64,000 nt of DNA, from contig OY804578.1 in assembly GCA_963680875.1 (NCBI GenBank), positions 96,687,689 to 96,751,688 on the forward strand, given 5' to 3'. Source of the stretch: Bathymodiolus brooksi. Its lineage: Eukaryota; Mollusca; Bivalvia; Mytilida; Modiolidae. Shown piece after piece: positions 37,793-51,537 of this stretch. Made by a program: the position numbers and the translations under genes. Every line of letters begins with the position of its first letter. Position 1 is the stretch's first letter. A model generated the notes under the pieces. That model had not been told where the DNA came from. It did not search any database and saw nothing but the letters and a program-made list of their open reading frames with translations.

Positions 37793-39512
37793 ACAGTGAA
37801 AAAAAATGATGTGGAAGCATATATTTATTGAGTTTTGGGGGAAATTATAGTTGTGCACCATCAGAAATTCCAAGACTTGAATATCAATAAATCATATTTT
37901 TGCAAATTTGATGGAATTAGAAGGAATTTCAACTAAAGATGTATATACAAAAACATATTTTATGTCTTAAACCACATAATTTATGGGATAAAAGCATGAA
38001 TTAACAAAATTAAGAATGATGTGAGCTCATTTTATGGGACGAAAAAAGGGGGGGGGGGCTAAATGTAAACATTTCATAGTATTTAGCTATTAAATATACA
38101 ACTGAGGCATATATATGTGTTAAAATTGTTTATTGTGTTAGAAATTAGCTTAATAACTGTAATATATAAGAGAATAGGTAAGTTTTGGTATGTTACACAA
38201 TCTGAACTCAACAGCTGTAAATGGAGTTATTTTCATTAAAAATCTTCAAGGGGGTACCTTTGCATTTGAACACTTATACTTGCAAATATCAGACAGCCAC
38301 ATACCTTATGAGTTTTTTTTTGGGTTGATATTGTCTAAGGAATAGAAATTAGGCCAACAAATGGTGAAAGAAACAAGTTGTGTTGCTCTTTAGGTGTCAA
38401 ACCACTAATTCACCAATCAGAGCTTGGAACATATACGAAAGTAGTCCCTTTTCAAGAAAAGGTTTCTTTCACTTTGTAGTATTGTGAAAACTACTGAATG
38501 GAATGGACTAATCAAAATTGATAATTGAAGTTAAATTAATAGGGATTATTTTGAGCCCAAATTTGATGGATTTAGTTGTATTTTAATACCTCTATGGAGG
38601 ATTTGATGCATGACCTATAAATACTGATTTTTTGGGGGATGACTGAGCTATTTTTAGAGTAGGTGTTTTCCGTAGCATGGCATTTCACTGCAAGATTTTA
38701 AACATGCCCTGATATTTTGACAGAACGTAGAGGAATCATGTACGTTTCAGAAAATATATGGTCTTGGAAAGGTTAAACTAAAGATAAAATGACCAGGTAG
38801 GCTCGAAAAAACACAAATTTAGTAGAAAACCTTAAAGAAATTAATTAGTGGTTTTACACCGTAAAGACAAAAACGTCAAAACTATCTTTTGTTGCTATCA
38901 TGTTCAAATTAGCCTATAAATGTCACAACAGACCCCGAGTGACATTTTTCATACAAAAATGTTACAAAATACATTGTGGTGTCAGATTACATGGTCAAAA
39001 TGCATGTTATGTAATATTTTGGAATATTGCTCCCAAACACTGGATATACATGGACACCGGGTATTGCAACTCATTTTATTTTAATTTTTGACTTTATAAT
39101 TATTGGGAATATGTTATTGAATGTGTTTTTGCAGTAGAAGGGCATATAATATTGAAAATATGGTTGATAATAAGAATTTAACAAATTTCATCATGCGGCA
39201 GTTTGTCGACTTCAAATATAGGATATGGTGATATCATGATTGGATTTTTTTCAATCCTACACATTTTTACTGGTAAATTTTGATAGTTTCAGTTAGAATA
39301 CATGTACAATGTACTTACAAAATAATATAAGGCTATAGAAAGCAGTTTTAATTGAAAATTATGTAGTAAAAACCTGGTAATTTAAGTGATCCCAGAAAAA
39401 TTATTTTGACTGCCTAGCATTTTCTACTAATTTTTCAAATTGTCAATTTGAATTTCATGTTTTAGAGTATTATTTGGCTGTAACAGTACATTTGAACATC
39501 CAGCTTACTTAA
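37793..39512 (+). repeat. Satellite unit 23, class G
   Basis: 1,720 bp, G11, TTGTGTTG, A4GGTTTC and AATTAA; equals unit 16. Confidence 0.95.
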
Positions 39513-41229
39513 ACAGTGAAAAAAAAATGATGTGGAAGCATATATTTATTGAGTTTTGGGGGAAATTATAGTTGTGCACCATCAGAAATTCCAAGACTTG
39601 AATATCAATAAATCATATTTTTGCAAATTTGATGGAATTAGAAGGAATTTCAACTAAAGATGTATATACAAAAACATATTTTATGTCTTAAACCACATAA
39701 TTTATGGGATAAAAGCATGAATTAACAAAATTAAGAATGATGTGAGCTCATTTTATGGGACGAAAAAAGGGGGGGCTAAATGTAAACATTTCATAGTATT
39801 TAGCTATTAAATATACAACTGAGGCATATATATGTGTTAAAATTGTTTATTGTGTTAGAAATTAGCTTAATAACTGTAATATATAAGAGAATAGGTAAGT
39901 TTTGGTATGTTACACAATCTGAACTCAACAGCTGTAAATGGAGTTATTTTCATTAAAAATCTTCAAGGGGGTACCTTTGCATTTGAACACTTATACTTGC
40001 AAATATCAGACAGCCACATACCTTATGAGTTTTTTTTTGGGTTGATATTGTCTAAGGAATAGAAATTAGGCCAACAAATGGTGAAAGAAACAAGTTTTGT
40101 TGCTCTTTAGGTGTCAAACCACTAATTCACCAATCAGAGCTTGGAACATATACGAAAGTAGTCCCTTTTCAAGAAAAAGTTTCTTTCACTTTGTAGTATT
40201 GTGAAAACTACTGAATGGAATGGACTAATCAAAATTGATAATTGAAGTTAAATAAATAGGGATTATTTTGAGCCCAAATTTGATGGATTTAGTTGTATTT
40301 TAATACCTCTATGGAGGATTTGATGCATGACCTATAAATACTGAATTTTTTGGGGATGACTGAGCTATTTTTAGAGTAGGTGTTTTCCGTAGCATGGCAT
40401 TTCACTGCAAGATTTTAAACATGCCCTGATATTTTGACAGAACGTAGAGGAATCATGTACGTTTCAGAAAATATATGGTCTTGGAAAGGTTAAACTTAAG
40501 ATAAAATGACCAGGTAGGCTCGAAAAAACACAAATTTAGTAGAAAACCTTAAAGAAATTAATTAGTGGTTTTACACCTTAAAGACAAAAACGTCAAAACT
40601 ATCTTTTGTTGCTATCATGTTCAAATTAGCCTATAAATGTCACAACAGACCCCGAGTGACATTTTTCATACAAAAATGTTACAAAATACATTGTGGTGTC
40701 AGATTACATGGTCAAAATGCATGTTATGTAATATTTTGGAATATTGCTCCCAAACACTGGATATACATGGACACCGGGTATTGCAACTCATTGTATTTTA
40801 ATTTTTGACTTTATAATTATTGGGAATATGTTATTGAATGTGTTTTTGCAGTAGAAGGGCATATAATATTGAAAATATGGTTGATAATAAGAATTTAACA
40901 AATTTCATCATGCGGCAGTTTGTCGACTTCAAATATAGGATATGGTGATATCATGATTGGATTTTTTTCAATCCTACACATTTTTACTGGTAAATTTTGA
41001 TAGTTTCAGTTAGAATACATGTACAATGTACTTACAAAATAATATAAGGCTATAGAAAGCAGTTTTAATTGAAAATTATGTAGTAAAAACCTGGTAATTT
41101 AAGTGATCCCAGAAAAATTATTTTGACTGCCTAGCATTTTCTACTAATTTTTCAAATTGTCAATTTGAATTTCATGTTTTAGAGTATTATTTGGCTGTAA
41201 CAGTACATTTGAACATCCAGCTTACTTAA
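39513..41229 (+). repeat. Satellite unit 24, class E with A9
   Basis: 1,717 bp; equals unit 17. Confidence 0.95.
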
Positions 41230-42948
41230 ACAGTGAAAAAAAAATGATGTGGAAGCATATATTTATTGAGTTTTGGGGGAAATTATAGTTGTGCACCATC
41301 AGAAATTCCAAGACTTGAATATCAATAAATCATATTTTTGCAAATTTGATGGAATTAGAAGGAATTTCAACTAAAGATGTATATACAAAAACATATTTTA
41401 TGTCTTAAACCACATAATTTATGGGATAAAAGCATGAATTAACAAAATTAAGAATGATGTGAGCTCATTTTATGGGACGAAAAAAGGGGGGGCTAAATGT
41501 AAACATTTCATAGTATTTAGCTATTAAATATACAACTGAGGCATATATATGTGTTAAAATTGTTTATTGTGTTAGAAATTAGCTTAATAACTGTAATATA
41601 TAAGAGAATAGGTAAGTTTTGGTATGTTACACAATCTGAACTCAACAGCTGTAAATGGAGTTATTTTCATTAAAAATCTTCAAGGGGGTACCTTTGCATT
41701 TGAACACTTATACTTGCAAATATCAGACAGCCACATACCTTATGAGGTTTTTTTTTGGGTTGATATTGTCTAAGGAATAGAAATTAGGCCAACAAATGGT
41801 GAAAGAAACAAGTTTTGTTGCTTTTTAGGTGTCAAACCACTAATTCACCAATCAGAGCTTGGAACATATACGAAAGTAGTCCCTTTTCAAGAAAAAAGTT
41901 CCTTTCACTTTGTAGTATTGTGAAAACTACTGAATGGAATGGACTAATCAAAATTGATAATTGAAGTTAAATAAATAGGGATTATTTTGAGCCCAAATTT
42001 GATGGATTTAGTTGTATTTTAATACCTCTATGGAGGATTTGATGCATGACCTATAAATACTGAATTTTTTGGGGATGACTGAGCTATTTTTAGAGTAGGT
42101 GTTTTCCGTAGCATGGCATTTCACTGCAAGATTTTAAACATGCCCTGATATTTTGACAGAACGTAGAGGAATCATGTACGTTTCAGAAAATATATGGTCT
42201 TGGAAAGGTTAAACTTAAGATAAAATGACCAGGTAGGCTCGAAAAAACACAAATTTAGTAGAAAACCTTAAAGAAATTAATTAGTGGTTTTACACCGTAA
42301 AGACAAAAACGTCAAAACTATCTTTTGTTGCTATCATGTTCAAATTAGCCTATAAATGTCACAACAGACCCCGAGTGACATTTTTCATACAAAAATGTTA
42401 CAAAATACATTGTGGTGTCAGATTACATGGTCAAAATGCATGTTATGTAATATTTTGGAATATTGCTCCCAAACACTGGATATACATGGACACCGGGTAT
42501 TGCAACTCATTTTATTTTAATTTTTGACTTTATAATTATTGGGAATATGTTATTGAATGTGTTTTTGCAGTAGAAGGGCATATAATATTGAAAATATGGT
42601 TGATAATAAGAATTTAACAAATTTCATCATGCGGCAGTTTGTCGACTTCAAATATAGGATATGGTGATATCATGATTGGATTTTTTTCAATCCTACACAT
42701 TTTTACTGGTAAATTTTGATAGTTTCAGTTAGAATACATGTACAATGTACTTACAAAATAATATAAGGCTATAGAAAGCAGTTTTAATTGAAAATTATGT
42801 AGTAAAAACCTGGTAATTTAAGTGATCCCAGAAAAATTATTTTGACTGCCTAGCATTTTCTACTAATTTTTCAAATTGTCAATTTGAATTTCATGTTTTA
42901 GAGTATTATTTGGCTGTAACAGTACATTTGAACATCCAGCTTACTTAA
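41230..42948 (+). repeat. Satellite unit 25, class A with A9
   Basis: 1,719 bp; equals unit 18. Confidence 0.95.
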
Positions 42949-44665
42949 ACAGTGAAAAAAAAATGATGTGGAAGCATATATTTATTGAGTTTTGGGGGAA
43001 ATTATAGTTGTGCACCATCAGAAATTCCAAGACTTGAATATCAATAAATCATATTTTTGCAAATTTGATGGAATTAGAAGGAATTTCAACTAAAGATGTA
43101 TATACAAAAACATATTTTATGTCTTAAACCACATAATTTATGGGATAAAAGCATGAATTAACAAAATTAAGAATGATGTGAGCTCATTTTATGGGACGAA
43201 AAAAGGGGGGGCTAAATGTAAACATTTCATAGTATTTAGCTATTAAATATACAACTGAGGCATATATATGTGTTAAAATTGTTTATTGTGTTAGAAATTA
43301 GCTTAATAACTGTAATATATAAGAGAATAGGTAAGTTTTGGTATGTTACACAATCTGAACTCAACAGCTGTAAATGGAGTTATTTTCATTAAAAATCTTC
43401 AAGGGGGTACCTTTGCATTTGAACACTTATACTTGCAAATATCAGACAGCCACATACCTTATGAGTTTTTTTTTGGGTTGATATTGTCTAAGGAATAGAA
43501 ATTAGGCCAACAAATGGTGAAAGAAACAAGTTTTGTTGCTCTTTAGGTGTCAAACCACTAATTCACCAATCAGAGCTTGGAACATATACGAAAGTAGTCC
43601 CTTTTCAAGAAAAAGTTTCTTTCACTTTGTAGTATTGTGAAAACTACTGAATGGAATGGACTAATCAAAATTGATAATTGAAGTTAAATAAATAGGGATT
43701 ATTTTGAGCCCAAATTTGATGGATTTAGTTGTATTTTAATACCTCTATGGAGGATTTGATGCATGACCTATAAATACTGAATTTTTTGGGGATGACTGAG
43801 CTATTTTTAGAGTAGGTGTTTTCCGTAGCATGGCATTTCACTGCAAGATTTTAAACATGCCCTGATATTTTGACAGAACGTAGAGGAATCATGTACGTTT
43901 CAGAAAATATATGGTCTTGGAAAGGTTAAACTTAAGATAAAATGACCAGGTAGGCTCGAAAAAACACAAATTTAGTAGAAAACCTTAAAGAAATTAATTA
44001 GTGGTTTTACACCTTAAAGACAAAAACGTCAAAACTATCTTTTGTTGCTATCATGTTCAAATTAGCCTATAAATGTCACAACAGACCCCGAGTGACATTT
44101 TTCATACAAAAATGTTACAAAATACATTGTGGTGTCAGATTACATGGTCAAAATGCATGTTATGTAATATTTTGGAATATTGCTCCCAAACACTGGATAT
44201 ACATGGACACCGGGTATTGCAACTCATTGTATTTTAATTTTTGACTTTATAATTATTGGGAATATGTTATTGAATGTGTTTTTGCAGTAGAAGGGCATAT
44301 AATATTGAAAATATGGTTGATAATAAGAATTTAACAAATTTCATCATGCGGCAGTTTGTCGACTTCAAATATAGGATATGGTGATATCATGATTGGATTT
44401 TTTTCAATCCTACACATTTTTACTGGTAAATTTTGATAGTTTCAGTTAGAATACATGTACAATGTACTTACAAAATAATATAAGGCTATAGAAAGCAGTT
44501 TTAATTGAAAATTATGTAGTAAAAACCTGGTAATTTAAGTGATCCCAGAAAAATTATTTTGACTGCCTAGCATTTTCTACTAATTTTTCAAATTGTCAAT
44601 TTGAATTTCATGTTTTAGAGTATTATTTGGCTGTAACAGTACATTTGAACATCCAGCTTACTTAA
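42949..44665 (+). repeat. Satellite unit 26, class E with A9
   Basis: 1,717 bp; equals unit 19. Confidence 0.95.
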
Positions 44666-46384
44666 ACAGTGAAAAAAAAATGATGTGGAAGCATATATTT
44701 ATTGAGTTTTGGGGGAAATTATAGTTGTGCACCATCAGAAATTCCAAGACTTGAATATCAATAAATCATATTTTTGCAAATTTGATGGAATTAGAAGGAA
44801 TTTCAACTAAAGATGTATATACAAAAACATATTTTATGTCTTAAACCACATAATTTATGGGATAAAAGCATGAATTAACAAAATTAAGAATGATGTGAGC
44901 TCATTTTATGGGACGAAAAAAGGGGGGGCTAAATGTAAACATTTCATAGTATTTAGCTATTAAATATACAACTGAGGCATATATATGTGTTAAAATTGTT
45001 TATTGTGTTAGAAATTAGCTTAATAACTGTAATATATAAGAGAATAGGTAAGTTTTGGTATGTTACACAATCTGAACTCAACAGCTGTAAATGGAGTTAT
45101 TTTCATTAAAAATCTTCAAGGGGGTACCTTTGCATTTGAACACTTATACTTGCAAATATCAGACAGCCACATACCTTATGAGGTTTTTTTTTGGGTTGAT
45201 ATTGTCTAAGGAATAGAAATTAGGCCAACAAATGGTGAAAGAAACAAGTTTTGTTGCTTTTTAGGTGTCAAACCACTAATTCACCAATCAGAGCTTGGAA
45301 CATATACGAAAGTAGTCCCTTTTCAAGAAAAAAGTTCCTTTCACTTTGTAGTATTGTGAAAACTACTGAATGGAATGGACTAATCAAAATTGATAATTGA
45401 AGTTAAATAAATAGGGATTATTTTGAGCCCAAATTTGATGGATTTAGTTGTATTTTAATACCTCTATGGAGGATTTGATGCATGACCTATAAATACTGAA
45501 TTTTTTGGGGATGACTGAGCTATTTTTAGAGTAGGTGTTTTCCGTAGCATGGCATTTCACTGCAAGATTTTAAACATGCCCTGATATTTTGACAGAACGT
45601 AGAGGAATCATGTACGTTTCAGAAAATATATGGTCTTGGAAAGGTTAAACTTAAGATAAAATGACCAGGTAGGCTCGAAAAAACACAAATTTAGTAGAAA
45701 ACCTTAAAGAAATTAATTAGTGGTTTTACACCGTAAAGACAAAAACGTCAAAACTATCTTTTGTTGCTATCATGTTCAAATTAGCCTATAAATGTCACAA
45801 CAGACCCCGAGTGACATTTTTCATACAAAAATGTTACAAAATACATTGTGGTGTCAGATTACATGGTCAAAATGCATGTTATGTAATATTTTGGAATATT
45901 GCTCCCAAACACTGGATATACATGGACACCGGGTATTGCAACTCATTTTATTTTAATTTTTGACTTTATAATTATTGGGAATATGTTATTGAATGTGTTT
46001 TTGCAGTAGAAGGGCATATAATATTGAAAATATGGTTGATAATAAGAATTTAACAAATTTCATCATGCGGCAGTTTGTCGACTTCAAATATAGGATATGG
46101 TGATATCATGATTGGATTTTTTTCAATCCTACACATTTTTACTGGTAAATTTTGATAGTTTCAGTTAGAATACATGTACAATGTACTTACAAAATAATAT
46201 AAGGCTATAGAAAGCAGTTTTAATTGAAAATTATGTAGTAAAAACCTGGTAATTTAAGTGATCCCAGAAAAATTATTTTGACTGCCTAGCATTTTCTACT
46301 AATTTTTCAAATTGTCAATTTGAATTTCATGTTTTAGAGTATTATTTGGCTGTAACAGTACATTTGAACATCCAGCTTACTTAA
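44666..46384 (+). repeat. Satellite unit 27, class A with A9
   Basis: 1,719 bp; corresponds to unit 20 but ends GTACATTTG, the usual form. Confidence 0.94.
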
Positions 46385-48101
46385 ACAGTGAAAAAAAAAT
46401 GATGTGGAAGCATATATTTATTGAGTTTTGGGGGAAATTATAGTTGTGCACCATCAGAAATTCCAAGACTTGAATATCAATAAATCATATTTTTGCAAAT
46501 TTGATGGAATTAGAAGGAATTTCAACTAAAGATGTATATACAAAAACATATTTTATGTCTTAAACCACATAATTTATGGGATAAAAGCATGAATTAACAA
46601 AATTAAGAATGATGTGAGCTCATTTTATGGGACGAAAAAAGGGGGGGCTAAATGTAAACATTTCATAGTATTTAGCTATTAAATATACAACTGAGGCATA
46701 TATATGTGTTAAAATTGTTTATTGTGTTAGAAATTAGCTTAATAACTGTAATATATAAGAGAATAGGTAAGTTTTGGTATGTTACACAATCTGAACTCAA
46801 CAGCTGTAAATGGAGTTATTTTCATTAAAAATCTTCAAGGGGGTACCTTTGCATTTGAACACTTATACTTGCAAATATCAGACAGCCACATACCTTATGA
46901 GTTTTTTTTTGGGTTGATATTGTCTAAGGAATAGAAATTAGGCCAACAAATGGTGAAAGAAACAAGTTTTGTTGCTCTTTAGGTGTCAAACCACTAATTC
47001 ACCAATCAGAGCTTGGAACATATACGAAAGTAGTCCCTTTTCAAGAAAAAGTTTCTTTCACTTTGTAGTATTGTGAAAACTACTGAATGGAATGGACTAA
47101 TCAAAATTGATAATTGAAGTTAAATAAATAGGGATTATTTTGAGCCCAAATTTGATGGATTTAGTTGTATTTTAATACCTCTATGGAGGATTTGATGCAT
47201 GACCTATAAATACTGAATTTTTTGGGGATGACTGAGCTATTTTTAGAGTAGGTGTTTTCCGTAGCATGGCATTTCACTGCAAGATTTTAAACATGCCCTG
47301 ATATTTTGACAGAACGTAGAGGAATCATGTACGTTTCAGAAAATATATGGTCTTGGAAAGGTTAAACTTAAGATAAAATGACCAGGTAGGCTCGAAAAAA
47401 CACAAATTTAGTAGAAAACCTTAAAGAAATTAATTAGTGGTTTTACACCTTAAAGACAAAAACGTCAAAACTATCTTTTGTTGCTATCATGTTCAAATTA
47501 GCCTATAAATGTCACAACAGACCCCGAGTGACATTTTTCATACAAAAATGTTACAAAATACATTGTGGTGTCAGATTACATGGTCAAAATGCATGTTATG
47601 TAATATTTTGGAATATTGCTCCCAAACACTGGATATACATGGACACCGGGTATTGCAACTCATTGTATTTTAATTTTTGACTTTATAATTATTGGGAATA
47701 TGTTATTGAATGTGTTTTTGCAGTAGAAGGGCATATAATATTGAAAATATGGTTGATAATAAGAATTTAACAAATTTCATCATGCGGCAGTTTGTCGACT
47801 TCAAATATAGGATATGGTGATATCATGATTGGATTTTTTTCAATCCTACACATTTTTACTGGTAAATTTTGATAGTTTCAGTTAGAATACATGTACAATG
47901 TACTTACAAAATAATATAAGGCTATAGAAAGCAGTTTTAATTGAAAATTATGTAGTAAAAACCTGGTAATTTAAGTGATCCCAGAAAAATTATTTTGACT
48001 GCCTAGCATTTTCTACTAATTTTTCAAATTGTCAATTTGAATTTCATGTTTTAGAGTATTATTTGGCTGTAACAGTACATTTGAACATCCAGCTTACTTA
48101 A
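46385..48101 (+). repeat. Unit 28: extra class E unit (A9) between HOR blocks
   Basis: It is 1,717 bp with 9 A at its start, GAG, CTCTTTAG, A5GTTTC, CCTT and TTG at the codon-59 site. It would open a third 7-mer, but the next unit is class E again rather than F. The A9 distinguishes it from units 14 and 21, which open the two full copies with A8. Confidence 0.88.
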
Positions 48102-49818
48102 ACAGTGAAAAAAAAATGATGTGGAAGCATATATTTATTGAGTTTTGGGGGAAATTATAGTTGTGCACCATCAGAAATTCCAAGACTTGAATATCAATAA
48201 ATCATATTTTTGCAAATTTGATGGAATTAGAAGGAATTTCAACTAAAGATGTATATACAAAAACATATTTTATGTCTTAAACCACATAATTTATGGGATA
48301 AAAGCATGAATTAACAAAATTAAGAATGATGTGAGCTCATTTTATGGGACGAAAAAAGGGGGGGCTAAATGTAAACATTTCATAGTATTTAGCTATTAAA
48401 TATACAACTGAGGCATATATATGTGTTAAAATTGTTTATTGTGTTAGAAATTAGCTTAATAACTGTAATATATAAGAGAATAGGTAAGTTTTGGTATGTT
48501 ACACAATCTGAACTCAACAGCTGTAAATGGAGTTATTTTCATTAAAAATCTTCAAGGGGGTACCTTTGCATTTGAACACTTATACTTGCAAATATCAGAC
48601 AGCCACATACCTTATGAGTTTTTTTTTGGGTTGATATTGTCTAAGGAATAGAAATTAGGCCAACAAATGGTGAAAGAAACAAGTTTTGTTGCTCTTTAGG
48701 TGTCAAACCACTAATTCACCAATCAGAGCTTGGAACATATACGAAAGTAGTCCCTTTTCAAGAAAAAGTTTCTTTCACTTTGTAGTATTGTGAAAACTAC
48801 TGAATGGAATGGACTAATCAAAATTGATAATTGAAGTTAAATAAATAGGGATTATTTTGAGCCCAAATTTGATGGATTTAGTTGTATTTTAATACCTCTA
48901 TGGAGGATTTGATGCATGACCTATAAATACTGAATTTTTTGGGGATGACTGAGCTATTTTTAGAGTAGGTGTTTTCCGTAGCATGGCATTTCACTGCAAG
49001 ATTTTAAACATGCCCTGATATTTTGACAGAACGTAGAGGAATCATGTACGTTTCAGAAAATATATGGTCTTGGAAAGGTTAAACTTAAGATAAAATGACC
49101 AGGTAGGCTCGAAAAAACACAAATTTAGTAGAAAACCTTAAAGAAATTAATTAGTGGTTTTACACCTTAAAGACAAAAACGTCAAAACTATCTTTTGTTG
49201 CTATCATGTTCAAATTAGCCTATAAATGTCACAACAGACCCCGAGTGACATTTTTCATACAAAAATGTTACAAAATACATTGTGGTGTCAGATTACATGG
49301 TCAAAATGCATGTTATGTAATATTTTGGAATATTGCTCCCAAACACTGGATATACATGGACACCGGGTATTGCAACTCATTGTATTTTAATTTTTGACTT
49401 TATAATTATTGGGAATATGTTATTGAATGTGTTTTTGCAGTAGAAGGGCATATAATATTGAAAATATGGTTGATAATAAGAATTTAACAAATTTCATCAT
49501 GCGGCAGTTTGTCGACTTCAAATATAGGATATGGTGATATCATGATTGGATTTTTTTCAATCCTACACATTTTTACTGGTAAATTTTGATAGTTTCAGTT
49601 AGAATACATGTACAATGTACTTACAAAATAATATAAGGCTATAGAAAGCAGTTTTAATTGAAAATTATGTAGTAAAAACCTGGTAATTTAAGTGATCCCA
49701 GAAAAAATATTTTGACTGCCTAGCATTTTCTACTAATTTTTCAAATTGTCAATTTGAATTTCATGTTTTAGAGTATTATTTGGCTGTAACAGTACATTTG
49801 AACATCCAGCTTACTTAA
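48102..49818 (+). repeat. Satellite unit 29, class E with A9, private 3' change
   Basis: 1,717 bp. It is the only copy reading CAGAAAAAATATTTTG near 49690 where the others have CAGAAAAATTATTTTG, a T-to-A change that lengthens the A run. Confidence 0.93.
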
Positions 49819-51537
49819 ACAGTGAAAAAAAATGATGTGGAAGCATATATTTATTGAGTTTTGGGGGAAATTATAGTTGTGCACCATCAGAAATTCCAAG
49901 ACTTGAATATCAATAAATCATATTTTTGCAAATTTGATGGAATTAGAAGGAATTTCAACTAAAGATGTATATACAAAAACATATTTTATGTCTTAAACCA
50001 CATAATTTATGGGATAAAAGCATGAATTAACAAAATTAAGAATGATGTGAGCTCATTTTATGGGACGAAAAAAGGGGGGGGGGCTAAATGTAAACATTTC
50101 ATAGTATTTAGCTATTAAATATACAACTGAGGCATATATATGTGTTAAAATTGTTTATTGTGTTAGAAATTAGCTTAATAACTGTAATATATAAGAGAAT
50201 AGGTAAGTTTTGGTATGTTACACAATCTGAACTCAACAGCTGTAAATGGAGTTATTTTCATTAAAAATCTTCAAGGGGGTACCTTTGCATTTGAACACTT
50301 ATACTTGCAAATATCAGACAGCCACATACCTTATGAGTTTTTTTTTGGGTTGATATTGTCTAAGGAATAGAAATTAGGCCAACACATGGTGAAAGAAACA
50401 AGTTTTGCTGCTCTTTAGGTGTCAAACCACTAATTCACCAATCAGAGCTTGGAACATATACGAAAGTAGTCCCTTTTCAAGAAAAAGTTTCTTTCACTTT
50501 GTAGTATTGTGAAAACTACTGAATGGAATGGACTAATCAAAATTGATAATTGAAGTTAAATAAATAGGGATTATTTTGAGCCCAAATTTGATGGATTTAG
50601 TTGTATTTTAATACCTCTATGGAGGATTTGATGCATGACCTATAAATACTGAATTTTTTGGGGATGACTGAGCTATTTTTAGAGTAGGTGTTTTCCGTAG
50701 CATGGCATTTCACTGCAAGATTTTAAACATGCCCTGATATTTTGACAGAACGTAGAGGAATCATGTACGTTTCAGAAAATATATGGTCTTGGAAAGGTTA
50801 AACTTAAGATAAAATGACCAGGTAGGCTCGAAAAAACACAAATTTAGTAGAAAACCTTAAAGAAATTAATTAGTGGTTTTACACCTTAAAGACAAAAACG
50901 TCAAAACTATCTTTTGTTGCTATCATGTTCAAATTAGCCTATAAATGTCACAACAGACCCCGAGTGACATTTTTCATACAAAAATGTTACAAAATACATT
51001 GTGGTGTCAGATTACATGGTCAAAATGCATGTTATGTAATATTTTGGAATATTGCTCCCAAACACTGGATATACATGGACACCGGGTATTGCAACTCATT
51101 TTATTTTAATTTTTGACTTTATAATTATTGGGAATATGTTATTGAATGTGTTTTTGCAGTAGAAGGGCATATAATATTGAAAATATGGTTGATAATAAGA
51201 ATTTAACAAATTTCATCATGCGGCAGTTTGTCGACTTCAAATATAGGATATGGTGATATCATGATTGGATTTTTTTCAATCCTACACATTTTTACTGGTA
51301 AATTTTGATAGTTTCAGTTAGAATACATGTACAATGTACTTACAAAATAATATAAGGCTATAGAAAGCAGTTTTAATTGAAAATTATGTAGTAAAAACCT
51401 GGTAATTTAAGTGATCCCAGAAAAATTATTTTGACTGCCTAGCATTTTCTACTAATTTTTCAAATTGTCAATTTGAATTTCATGTTTTAGAGTATTATTT
51501 GGCTGTAACAGTACATTTGAACATCCAGCTTACTTAA
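49819..51537 (+). repeat. Satellite unit 30, class F with G10 and TTT at codon-59 site
   Basis: 1,719 bp. CACATGG and TTTTGCTGC mark class F, but the G tract is 10 and the later site is TTT, unlike units 15 and 22 (G11, TTG). Confidence 0.93.

Larger units (their letters stand above)
34357..46384 (+). repeat. 7-unit higher-order repeat E-F-G-E-A-E-A, copy 2 (12,028 bp)
   Basis: Units 21-27. At the diagnostic sites the only difference from copy 1 that I found is in the last unit, GTACATTTG here against GTACCTTTG in unit 20. Near-identity over 12 kb, including homopolymer lengths, points to a recent duplication of the whole block, or to an assembly duplication, which the sequence alone cannot exclude. 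Confidence 0.94.
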
